Below are positions 6,759-13,502 of a DNA stretch of 32,499 nucleotides, one piece after another. The notes under the pieces were generated by a model. The model was not told the DNA's origin. It saw nothing but the letters and a program-made list of their open reading frames with translations, and ran no database searches. This DNA is from an uncultured Bacteroidota bacterium. GTDB taxonomy: Bacteria; Bacteroidota; Bacteroidia; Bacteroidales; WCHB1-69. Where the stretch lies: positions 1-32,499 of the forward strand of contig CADCNH010000014.1 of the NCBI GenBank assembly GCA_902802755.1. The letters are read 5' to 3'. Made by a program: the position numbers and the translations under genes. Each line of letters starts with the position of its first letter. Positions within the stretch are counted from its first letter, which is position 1.

Positions 6759-7634
6759 CTATCGCAGGTTTTTCAGTTTCTCAACCACCAAGGGTCTATC
6801 TTCTTTATAGGTAACTCCAAACCATTGTGAATCAGTAACTAACACTTTGATAGTTGCGGTTCCGCTGGTGAGGAAATGGTTGGCTACCGTGGGAATCTGG
6901 AATTCAGACTTGGGATTGTCGTTGTTTTTCTGCAAGAAATCTTTGAACATATCATTCAGACAATCAAAGAAATACGGAGTGAATCCCCAGAAATTCATGG
7001 AAACCACAGTGTCTTCCGCCAGCTCGGTCACAGTGCCGTTGTCGTCCACATTGCGGATGCCTTCGGCGGTGCGACTGATCTTGGTCATCTCGGTGACGGA
7101 GGTCAGCTCGTTCCGCTCGTTGGTGCGGCATACGCCACGCGACACGGAGCCGTGTTCCGATAGAGTGTTGGGCAGCAGATAGCCCACCATGGCAAACTGC
7201 GGCTTGTCTCCTTCTTGAGGCTTTTGCAGAAAATCGGCCATTACCTTGAAACTATTCTTGCCGTAAAAGTCATCGGCATTGATGACAGTAAACGGCTCGT
7301 GGATAGCGTCTTTGGCTACCAGAATGGCATGTGCGGTGCCGTAAGGCTTTACACGCTCAGGGTTGACCGTGAAACCTTCAGGAATGGCATCCAACTCTTG
7401 AAAAACATAGCTGGTGTCGATTTTGTCGGCATATTTGCTGAGGATGAATTTTTTGAAATCTTCTTCCATGCTTCTGCGGATGACAAAGACCACGCGGCCG
7501 TAGCCTGCATCAATGGCGTCTTGTACGGAATAATCCATGATGGTTTCACCGTTCGGACCGAGGTGGTCTAACTGTTTCAGTCCGCCGTAGCGACTGCCCA
7601 TTCCGGCAGCAAGTATCAGTAATGTAGGTTTCAT
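6759..7634 (-). CDS. Sugar-1-phosphate nucleotidyltransferase family protein
   Basis: A 291-residue NTP_transferase-fold protein that would couple a nucleoside triphosphate to a sugar phosphate. The N-terminal signature LILAAGMGSRYGGLKQLDHL (6-25) is the nucleotide-binding loop with the catalytic Arg and Lys. NADDFYG (119-125) contains the metal-binding aspartate pair, and KPYGTAHAILVAKD (96-109) lines the nucleotide site. Length and motifs fit the Bacteroidota group often annotated simply as nucleotidyltransferase. The sugar and base specificity cannot be read from the sequence, and no glycan-biosynthesis genes are adjacent. Translation starts at the ATG at 7632-7634, downstream of a -7 box. 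It is the first gene of a unit with truA, 3 bp away. Confidence 0.88.
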   Translation of the reverse strand: MKPTLLILAAGMGSRYGGLKQLDHLGPNGETIMDYSVQDAIDAGYGRVVFVIRRSMEEDFKKFILSKYADKIDTSYVFQELDAIPEGFTVNPERVKPYGTAHAILVAKDAIHEPFTVINADDFYGKNSFKVMADFLQKPQEGDKPQFAMVGYLLPNTLSEHGSVSRGVCRTNERNELTSVTEMTKISRTAEGIRNVDDNGTVTELAEDTVVSMNFWGFTPYFFDCLNDMFKDFLQKNNDNPKSEFQIPTVANHFLTSGTATIKVLVTDSQWFGVTYKEDRPLVVEKLKNLR

Positions 7635-7697
7635 GAATTTTATAGTTTGATATTTTTTGCTTTTCTTTTATCGGGTATGGATTCTTATTAAAATTTG

Positions 7698-7705
7698 CAA
7701 ATTTA
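7698..7705 (-). promoter_or_regulatory. -7 box of the nucleotidyltransferase-truA unit
   Basis: The minus strand reads TAAATTTG, an exact TAnnTTTG match, 63 bp before the ATG. A weak -33 candidate (TGTG at 7726-7729) is at a 20-bp spacing. Confidence 0.5.
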
Positions 7706-7746
7706 CATGAAATTCCTGAATTATACACAGACAAATAAATTTTTTG

Positions 7747-7772
7747 CAGAGACGCACTCGTGCGTCCGAAAA
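7747..7772. repeat. Intergenic palindromic repeat (GACGCAC...GTGCGTC)
   Basis: GACGCAC and GTGCGTC form a 7-bp stem around a 2-base centre within GCAGAGACGCACTCGTGCGT. It is not followed by a U-tract on either strand, so it does not look like a terminator. It shares GAGACGCAC with the repeat insertion in ogt, which suggests a short interspersed family. Confidence 0.6.
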
Positions 7773-7883
7773 AAATATAGAGGAAAGATACACGGAATCT
7801 GTAAAATGCATGTCGATTTGTGAAAATTTAACCCCAAAAAAATGTTTTTATCCGTTTAATATGTCGCGTGTTCTGCCTGTGTG

Positions 7884-9176
7884 TTAATTTTTCAAACTTC
7901 CTACAGGCACTACCAACACATTGTCTGAAGGGCGCCTGTAGGCATAGTCGCCGATGCCCGTGAGTACCATGAGGAAGGAGGGCTTTTTCATTCGTGTGGT
8001 GTCAATCTTTTCAACTAAGGCATGCAAGTTTCTGGCACCCTCTTCAATAGGGATTTTACCTCCAAGCTTGATTTCTATGAGTCCGTATGATCCATTGCGT
8101 AGATGAACAACCGCATCGCATTCCAGTTTGCTTTTATCGCGGTAGTGGTAAACGGTTCCGCCCAATGCGGATGCATAGACTCTTAAGTCTCTGATACAGA
8201 GTGTTTCAAATATCAGTCCGAAGGTCTCCAAGTCGTTGATGAGGTCTTTCGGCCCCAAGCCTAAGGCGGCGGTGGCGATGGATGGGTCGGTGAAGTATCT
8301 TGTGTCGGAGGTGCGGATGGCAGTCTTGCTTCTCAGATTTGGATTCCATGCTATAGCGTCTTCAATTACGAAGATTCTCTTTAATGCTTTGATATAGTTG
8401 TAGATGGTGTTCTCGCCAAGAAGGTCGGTCTCGTTAGCTTTAAGGTCTTCCTGTATGGTTCCAACGCTTGCTTGTGAACCTTGGTTTCTGGCGTATGAAC
8501 GCATTAGACGCATGGTTAACTCAGGATCTCTTTCCACATCGTCAGTCCTTGAAATGTCTGTGTACACAATGGTGTCGTAATACTCCAGCGCTTGTGCGAG
8601 AGCGGCTTTCTCGCTTTTCTTTAGGATTGCTTTTGGCCAACCGCCGCGGCAAGTAAGGTAGGCAAGCCTGTCAAGGTCTATATGACTGCTTCCTTCTACC
8701 TGGTCGGTGGATTCAAAAAGAGCTCCTAAGCTGACATCCCCAGTGGAGTCTCCGGATTCCCATAAACTCATGGTTCGGAGCTTGAGACGTGAAATTCGTC
8801 CTGTTCCCGAATGAAAGATTTTTTCGTCCTCATCTTTGGGTTTGGGTGGTACTGAAGACCCTGTTAACATAAACTGTCCATCATCGTCCCTTCTGTCCAC
8901 TTCGTTTCTTATCGCGTCCCAAAATTGTGGTGCAAGTTGCCATTCATCGATGAGACGTGGTGTTGCACCCTCTAAAAGCTGTTTGATGTTGGTCCTGGCC
9001 AATGATAGGTTCTGGCTTCTGTGGTCAGGATCTGACATGAGAAGAACACTTTTTGCCTGCTGTAAAGCAAGAGAAGTCTTCCCGCAGTATTTTGGACCTT
9101 CAATCAGTACGGCTCCCATCGCCTCTAACTTGTCTATTAAAATCTGATCAGCAACCCTTTTTCTGTATTCTTTCAT
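7884..9176 (-). CDS. AAA_14 / DUF4143 family ATPase
   Basis: A 430-residue P-loop ATPase of the AAA_14-DUF4143 type, common and often multi-copy in Bacteroidota and usually of unknown role. Walker A is GPKYCGKTS (27-35), the Walker B region is TPRLIDEWQ, and the sensor-like segment is QFMLTGSSVPP. The C-terminal DUF4143 portion shows the FETLCIRDLRVYA block, YHYRDKSKLECDAVVHLRNG and YGLIEIKLGG, an endonuclease-like E-D-EIK arrangement. The start is the ATG at 9174-9176; an 11-codon longer frame would begin with a TTG inside the -7 box and is rejected. It is monocistronic by context. Its promoter region contains a striking 23-bp tandem-repeat array. Confidence 0.9.
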   Translation of the reverse strand: MKEYRKRVADQILIDKLEAMGAVLIEGPKYCGKTSLALQQAKSVLLMSDPDHRSQNLSLARTNIKQLLEGATPRLIDEWQLAPQFWDAIRNEVDRRDDDGQFMLTGSSVPPKPKDEDEKIFHSGTGRISRLKLRTMSLWESGDSTGDVSLGALFESTDQVEGSSHIDLDRLAYLTCRGGWPKAILKKSEKAALAQALEYYDTIVYTDISRTDDVERDPELTMRLMRSYARNQGSQASVGTIQEDLKANETDLLGENTIYNYIKALKRIFVIEDAIAWNPNLRSKTAIRTSDTRYFTDPSIATAALGLGPKDLINDLETFGLIFETLCIRDLRVYASALGGTVYHYRDKSKLECDAVVHLRNGSYGLIEIKLGGKIPIEEGARNLHALVEKIDTTRMKKPSFLMVLTGIGDYAYRRPSDNVLVVPVGSLKN

Positions 9177-9206
9177 GATTGTTTTTTTTATTAGCTTTTT
9201 TCTTTG

Positions 9207-9214
9207 CAAAAGTA
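9207..9214 (-). promoter_or_regulatory. -7 promoter box of the AAA_14 ATPase
   Basis: The minus strand reads TACTTTTG, an exact TAnnTTTG match, 30 bp before the chosen ATG. No -33 box is visible. The tandem-repeat array starts about 75 bp further upstream. Confidence 0.55.
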
Positions 9215-9301
9215 TATTTTTTTCTTTAAATTTTCTTGTTTTCTAAATTTTTTTATTTTGTTGATTTTTAATGTATTATGATTTTTAATATGGCGTTTTG
9301 C

Positions 9302-9485
9302 GTAAATCTGATGTGGCATTTGGCGTAAATTTGATGTGGCGTTTGGCATAAATCTGATGTGGCATTTGACGTAAATCTGATGTGGCATTTGGCGTAAATC
9401 TGATGTGGCATTTGGCGTAAATTTGATGTGGCATTTGGCATAAATCTGATGTGGCATTTGACGTAAATTTGATGTGGTACTTGGC
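9302..9485. repeat. 23-bp tandem repeat, eight full units in a 2 x 92-bp higher-order array
   Basis: The units start at 9302, 9325, 9348, 9371, 9394, 9417, 9440 and 9463. The consensus begins GTAAATCTGATGTGG and continues CATTTGGC. A partial degenerate unit precedes (9289-9301). Unit 1 equals unit 5 and unit 3 equals unit 7; units 2 and 6 differ at two bases, and units 4 and 8 differ at a few. The array is therefore best read as a 92-bp four-unit block duplicated once. No spacers separate the units. Because 23 is not a multiple of 3, all three minus-strand frames show the same peptide periodicity. Confidence 0.95.
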
Positions 9486-9518
9486 AAGAAATGGATGCAA
9501 TCAAATCTTTTTTTTGCG

Positions 9519-9526
9519 TATTTTTG
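9519..9526 (+). promoter_or_regulatory. -7 promoter box of the DUF2461 gene
   Basis: TATTTTTG matches TAnnTTTG, 91 bp upstream of the ATG at 9618 and 33 bp beyond the last tandem-repeat unit. No -33 match is visible. Confidence 0.45.
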
Positions 9527-9617
9527 CATTTAAAAAGAACAATTGATATTTTACGATGCTGTTTTTTCATTGTCATCTCGTAACAAAACTCAAAAAAACA
9601 TTAATCCATAATTTTTT

Positions 9618-10289
9618 ATGCAAGAAATCCTCTCCTTCCTCGACCAGCTGATGCGCAACAACAACCGTGATTGGTTCAATGCGCACAAAGACGAATACAA
9701 ATATGTGCAAGGAAAATTCAATGAATTTGCCCTTGAACTGATGGATGCGGTGGCAGCTTTCGACTCCGATGTTTATGGTTTGGAGTTAAAGGATTGTACA
9801 TACAGAATCTATCGCGATATTCGTTTCTCGTCAGATAAAAGACCTTATAAAAATCATTTTGGTTGTTTTATCTGCAAGGGTGGCAAAAAATCTGGCAATG
9901 GCGGCTATTATTTTCACGTGGAGCCTTCCGAGGCGGATTATATTGGAGGGAACCTGTTGGCAGCGGGCATGTATGCGCCTACAAAGGAGCTGTTGGAACA
10001 CATCCGTCATGAAATCATTTATGATGGTGACAAACTGGACAAGGCTGTGAAGAAAGCCAAGCATTGGAGTTTTTCGGAGGACAGCTTTTTGCGTCGTGTA
10101 CCTAATGGTTTGCCTAAGGATTCCGCATATTCCGATTATCTGCGCCTGAAAGACTATACTCTCATGCGGGCTCTGCCCGATGATATTTTGTTTGGTGATC
10201 AGGACACATTATTGGCCCATGTGGTGAAGCAATTCAAGCTGGTGAAGGACTTTAACCACTGGCTGAACGAGGCGGCGGAAATGCTCTAA
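9618..10289 (+). CDS. DUF2461 domain-containing protein
   Basis: A 223-residue full-length DUF2461 (TIGR02453-type) protein of unknown biochemical function. Family hallmarks are the N-terminal FLDQLMRNNNRDWFNAHKDEY, the central TYRIYRDIRFSSDKRPYKNHFG, GGYYFHVEPSEADYIGGNL, GMYAPTKELLEHIR and the C-terminal LKDYTLMRALPDDIL. It is cytoplasmic by composition, with no signal peptide. The gene runs toward the porin gene and their stop regions overlap by 4 bp, so the two transcripts are convergent. Confidence 0.93.
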   Translation: MQEILSFLDQLMRNNNRDWFNAHKDEYKYVQGKFNEFALELMDAVAAFDSDVYGLELKDCTYRIYRDIRFSSDKRPYKNHFGCFICKGGKKSGNGGYYFHVEPSEADYIGGNLLAAGMYAPTKELLEHIRHEIIYDGDKLDKAVKKAKHWSFSEDSFLRRVPNGLPKDSAYSDYLRLKDYTLMRALPDDILFGDQDTLLAHVVKQFKLVKDFNHWLNEAAEML

Positions 10290-11347
10290 TAATGCACAAT
10301 CAGCTCTAATATCAGTCTGTCTTCATTGCCTTCGAAGTCGTTGTGGAAGAAGTTCTTCTCGTAATTGAGGCGGATGCCGGCACGACAGGGTCTCTCTATG
10401 AACATCATGGTAAAACCGGCGGTGATACGCTGGCGGGTAGGCTCAATAGTGTATTCGCCGTTCTCGTTTAACTTTCCGTTGCAGTTGGGCGATATGGCAT
10501 CATAACGCAATGCCAGGGCCACATTGTCCAGCCATATTTTGTTGATTTTAAAGGTATAGTAGGCAAAGCATTGCAGGGCATGTGTAGAGGCAAAGTCCCA
10601 GTTATCGTACCATTTGTATATGTATTCGGCGTCCAGATGCAAGCCTTTGAAGTTGTAAGCGAGTCCTGCATCGAGATTGTGCATCCTCAGGGCCTCGGGT
10701 TTTACTGCGGCATAGTTCAGCGACAGCTCAAAACCTTTGAAGAAATTGAAGGTGCCTCGGGCTACATAGTTCAACGCTTTCTGGAAATGCATTTGTTTGT
10801 CGAAACCACCGCTGTTGAATATACCGGCTTTGATTTCAAAAGGCACTACTTTGTCCCATTTGTATGATACCACACCGCCTACATCACTCCAAGCGGTGAT
10901 TTTTTGTGTCAGGAATGATTTGTCAGAAAAGTAATACATGTATGGCGACAGCAGGTTCTCGTTGCTGAAAGGCATTTTATCATAACCGATGAGGAAAGAT
11001 AAACCTTTGACAGGCATGAATTTGGCAAAAATGGCTACGGGAGAAAACTTTCCTCCGTAGGTTAAATCCACTAATGCCATGTAGGAAAACATAGGGTGTA
11101 CATTGCCATACACGCCGATACGGGTGTGGCGTAATTCAAAATGGTGTGTGTATAGTTCTGTGTTGAACTCATAACGTCCTAAAATTGTAGCGGTGAAATG
11201 CGGAATAAGGTCCCTTTTGTTGAACTTTTTAACTTTGGTGGTGTCGGCGGCAGTGGGGGACAATTGTGCGATGCTGTCATTGGGTTGGGCATATAGCATT
11301 GTGAAACAACATGAAAATAATACTATAAGCTGTAGTAGTCGGTTCAT
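10286..11347 (-). CDS. Outer-membrane porin-like beta-barrel (phosphate-selective porin O/P type)
   Basis: A 353-residue precursor from the ATG at 11345-11347. An ATG 12 bp upstream is also in frame, but it would leave only a few bases of leader after the promoter. The signal peptide MNRLLQLIVLFSCCFTMLYA ends before QPNDS. The mature chain is a series of amphipathic strands with alternating aromatic residues (FNTELYTHHFELRHTRIGVY, FSYMALVDLTYGGKFSP, LSFLIGYDKMPFSNE, GIRLNYEKNFFHND) ending in LILELIVHY, with a terminal aromatic as in outer-membrane barrels. This resembles the porin O/P superfamily; the transported solute is unknown. A near-ideal Bacteroidota promoter precedes it, and it is divergent from the ABC exporter. 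Confidence 0.82.
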   Translation of the reverse strand: MNRLLQLIVLFSCCFTMLYAQPNDSIAQLSPTAADTTKVKKFNKRDLIPHFTATILGRYEFNTELYTHHFELRHTRIGVYGNVHPMFSYMALVDLTYGGKFSPVAIFAKFMPVKGLSFLIGYDKMPFSNENLLSPYMYYFSDKSFLTQKITAWSDVGGVVSYKWDKVVPFEIKAGIFNSGGFDKQMHFQKALNYVARGTFNFFKGFELSLNYAAVKPEALRMHNLDAGLAYNFKGLHLDAEYIYKWYDNWDFASTHALQCFAYYTFKINKIWLDNVALALRYDAISPNCNGKLNENGEYTIEPTRQRITAGFTMMFIERPCRAGIRLNYEKNFFHNDFEGNEDRLILELIVHY

Positions 11348-11371
11348 AGTGATGCTCATTTTTCATTTTGG

Positions 11372-11402
11372 CAAAAATAAGAAAATTATACTTGTTTTCA
11401 AA
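11372..11402 (-). promoter_or_regulatory. Complete -33/-7 promoter of the porin gene
   Basis: On the minus strand TTTG (11399-11402) and TATTTTTG (11372-11379) are separated by exactly 19 bp, matching the Bacteroidota TTTG-N19-TAnnTTTG architecture. It is the clearest promoter in the window and supports the porin start at 11347. Confidence 0.8.
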
Positions 11403-11433
11403 ATTCTATATGGAAACTATAATGATTTTTGTG

Positions 11434-11441
11434 TACTTTTG
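11434..11441 (+). promoter_or_regulatory. -7 promoter box of the ABC exporter
   Basis: TACTTTTG matches TAnnTTTG; a 3-of-4 -33 candidate (TATG at 11409-11412) lies 21 bp upstream. It is divergent from the porin promoter, about 30 bp away. Confidence 0.55.
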
Positions 11442-11528
11442 CCGCCGAAAGACGTGGGGATGTGAGGGGAGTCTCGGACTGGCGTCCTCAAGGGGTGTCT
11501 TAACGTCTAAACGAAAAAAACTTCAACA
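11442..11528 (+). other. GC-rich, potentially structured 5' leader of the ABC exporter
   Basis: About 87 bases between the -7 box and the ATG are clearly more GC-rich than other gaps here. Nested complementarity is visible: AGACGT (11450-11455) with ACGTCT (11503-11508), GAGG (11464-11467) with CCTC (11486-11489), and AGTC-TCG-GACT (11470-11480) as a small hairpin. No known riboswitch class was recognised. The fold is read by eye. Confidence 0.4.
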
Positions 11529-13361
11529 ATGAAAAAGGAAGAACCTGCTATTTCGAAAATGAATGTCATTGGGTTGCTGAAGAAGCTTTTGCCCTACGTA
11601 CTGCCTTATAAATGGCTGCTGCTGGTGACTTTGATACTGACCTTTGTGGGGGCTTTGATGGCCCAGGTGAATGCCGTGGTTCTTGACCGTACTGTCGATG
11701 CCATCAACGACTTGCTGCACCAGCCTTCGTTCGCCTGGAGTACCGCCACCAAACTGCTGGTGATCGTGAGCTCAATCCTGTTGGGCAAGGAGTTGCTGTC
11801 GGCGGTGTTTACCTTTGGACAGCGTTTCTTTGGCGAGAAAATCCGTATCAACGTGAACCGCGACCTGTCGTTCAAGGTGATAAAGCGTGTGGTGACTTTC
11901 CGCATGGCGTTCTTTTCTGCCGAAGACAATGAGCCGGGTAAACTGCAAACCCGTATCGACCGCGGGGTGATGAGCCTGAGCAATACCGTCAAGAATTTCT
12001 TTATCGACATTTTACCATTGTTTACCAGTGCTATTCTGGCTCTGGTGCTGATGTTTGCCGCCAATGTGTACGTGGGTTTGGTGGCTCTGGTAATCGTTCC
12101 GTTATATTTTGTGATCACCTCGGTGCAGGCCAAGCACCTGAAGGGCTGGCGACGTAATGTCTTCGGCACCCATCAGGAAGTGAATAGTGGCATTTTGAAT
12201 ATCATTGAAAGCATGAATGTTATCAAGTCGTTCAACCGGGAACAAATGGAGAGTAAGAGACAGGCTGACTTGCAGATACGTTCAGCGGAACAGCAAATGG
12301 CCACCCGCAAGATTTCTTTTCTTTTCGAGGGTTTGAAATCCTTTATGGAACAGATTGGTACAGTGCTGATTATCATTCTTACCGCTTACTTGGTATTGAT
12401 TGATTACCCAGGCATGACGATTGGTAAAATCATGTACCATGTGCTACTGTTCAATAATGTGAGTGCCCCTATTCGTCAGCTGCATAGGATTTATGATGAT
12501 TTGAATGATGCATTGATTTATGCGGAAGGCTTCTTTGGCATTTTGGAGGCAGACGAGGAGGTGGAACAGAGCGGCAGTTATAAGCCTTCTGTGGTGAAAG
12601 GCGAGTTTGACTTGCGAAATGTGGAGTTTACTTACGGCAACGGAACTCACGCTATCCGTGACTTGTCGATGCACATTGTGCCTGGGCAAACCACAGCTTT
12701 GGTGGGACTAAGTGGGGCGGGGAAGACCACCATCGTTAACCTCTTGGATAAGTTCTATTCGCCTGACAGTGGTACGATAACGTTGGACGGCGTGCCTTTG
12801 GAGGAATGGGATACGCAGGTGTTGCGAGAGAATATCGGTCTGGTGCTGCAGAAAAACCATATTTTCAGCGGTACCATTGAAGAAAACATTCGTTATGGCA
12901 AGCCTACGGCAACGCATGAAGAGGTGGTGGAAGCCGCTAAACAGGCGTATATTTATGATCAGATAATGGAGCTTCCGGAGAAGTTTAACTCTCAAGCCCT
13001 GCAACTCAGTGGTGGACAGCAGCAGCGTATCGCCATTGCCCGTATGTTCCTGAAAAATCCGCCGATTATCTTCTTGGATGAGCCCACCGCCAGCTTGGAT
13101 GCCATTGCCACAGAGCAGATTAAGAACAGCATCGATGCCATTAAGCAAGGACGTACCGTAATCGTGATTTCCCACAATATCGGTCAGATTATTGATTCCG
13201 AACAGTTATATGTGTTGCAGTTGGGTCATGTTGAACAGTCGGGTGTCCCGGCGGAAGTTTATTGCCAGGGTGGTCTGTATAAAGAAATCCTCGATGCCAG
13301 CGCCCGCAGCATGAATGTTGACAAAATCGCCGACGTAGTCTCAAAAACAATTGATAATTAA
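11529..13361 (+). CDS. ABC exporter, fused permease and ATPase half-transporter
   Basis: A 610-residue half-transporter that presumably dimerises. Residues about 20-330 form the six-helix transmembrane domain (KWLLLVTLILTFVGALMAQV, FFIDILPLFTSAILALVLMF, ANVYVGLVALVIVPLYFVIT, IGTVLIIILTAYLVLIDYPG). The nucleotide-binding domain has Walker A GLSGAGKTT (about 392-400), a Q-loop in GLVLQKNHIFSGTIEENIRYG, signature LSGGQQQR (about 493), Walker B IIFLDEPTAS (about 514) and the H-loop in VIVISHN. The segment before the signature reads LPEKFNSQALQLSGGQ and lacks the TxVGERG X-loop usual in exporters. Substrate unknown. It is a single gene with its own promoter and leader, divergent from the porin and convergent with the symporter. 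Confidence 0.93.
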   Translation: MKKEEPAISKMNVIGLLKKLLPYVLPYKWLLLVTLILTFVGALMAQVNAVVLDRTVDAINDLLHQPSFAWSTATKLLVIVSSILLGKELLSAVFTFGQRFFGEKIRINVNRDLSFKVIKRVVTFRMAFFSAEDNEPGKLQTRIDRGVMSLSNTVKNFFIDILPLFTSAILALVLMFAANVYVGLVALVIVPLYFVITSVQAKHLKGWRRNVFGTHQEVNSGILNIIESMNVIKSFNREQMESKRQADLQIRSAEQQMATRKISFLFEGLKSFMEQIGTVLIIILTAYLVLIDYPGMTIGKIMYHVLLFNNVSAPIRQLHRIYDDLNDALIYAEGFFGILEADEEVEQSGSYKPSVVKGEFDLRNVEFTYGNGTHAIRDLSMHIVPGQTTALVGLSGAGKTTIVNLLDKFYSPDSGTITLDGVPLEEWDTQVLRENIGLVLQKNHIFSGTIEENIRYGKPTATHEEVVEAAKQAYIYDQIMELPEKFNSQALQLSGGQQQRIAIARMFLKNPPIIFLDEPTASLDAIATEQIKNSIDAIKQGRTVIVISHNIGQIIDSEQLYVLQLGHVEQSGVPAEVYCQGGLYKEILDASARSMNVDKIADVVSKTIDN

Positions 13362-13414
13362 TAATTTATAATGAATAATGAGTAATTTGTAAAGAATGGC
13401 TCTTATTCTGAGTT

Positions 13415-13435
13415 TTGAATCTTGAATTTTGAATT
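13415..13435. repeat. Heptamer array (TTGAATT-type), three units
   Basis: TTGAATC, TTGAATT and TTGAATT in exact register, in the convergent gap between the ABC exporter and the symporter. It is the same order as the first units of the array at 5924. Confidence 0.75.
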
Positions 13436-13460
13436 CTTCAGTCCTCTGTCGTAACTATTA

Positions 13461-13502
13461 ATTGTGCATTGTGCATTGTGCATTGTGCATTGTGAATTGT
13501 AA
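13461..13502. repeat. Heptamer array (ATTGTGC-type), six units
   Basis: Four exact ATTGTGC units, then ATTGTGA and ATTGTAA. The array ends one base before the symporter stop codon (13503-13505). No inverted repeat with a U-tract is evident in this gap. Confidence 0.9.

Larger units (their letters stand above)
9177..9617. other. 441-bp divergent gap with promoters and a tandem-repeat array
   Basis: The gap separates the leftward ATPase from the rightward DUF2461 gene. It holds a -7 box for each gene (9207-9214 minus, 9519-9526 plus) and, between them, eight 23-bp repeats. Open frames that cross the array are by-products of the repeat and not genes. Confidence 0.7.

Noticed and set aside
7747..7772. 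Rho-independent terminator
   Set aside because: The stem is good, but neither strand has a U-tract immediately after it, and the core recurs inside ogt, so a dispersed repeat fits better.
9302..9485. CRISPR array
   Set aside because: The units are directly adjacent with no spacers and no cas genes are nearby.
9191..9576. Three overlapping minus-strand frames encoding repetitive HQIYAKCHIRF-type peptides
   Set aside because: They are produced by the 23-bp tandem repeat read in three frames; two lack a start site near a promoter and one overlaps the ATPase start region. No real gene is supported.
11348..11359. Upstream ATG for the porin
   Set aside because: It would leave only a few leader bases after the strong promoter at 11372-11402 and adds four residues before a normal signal peptide.
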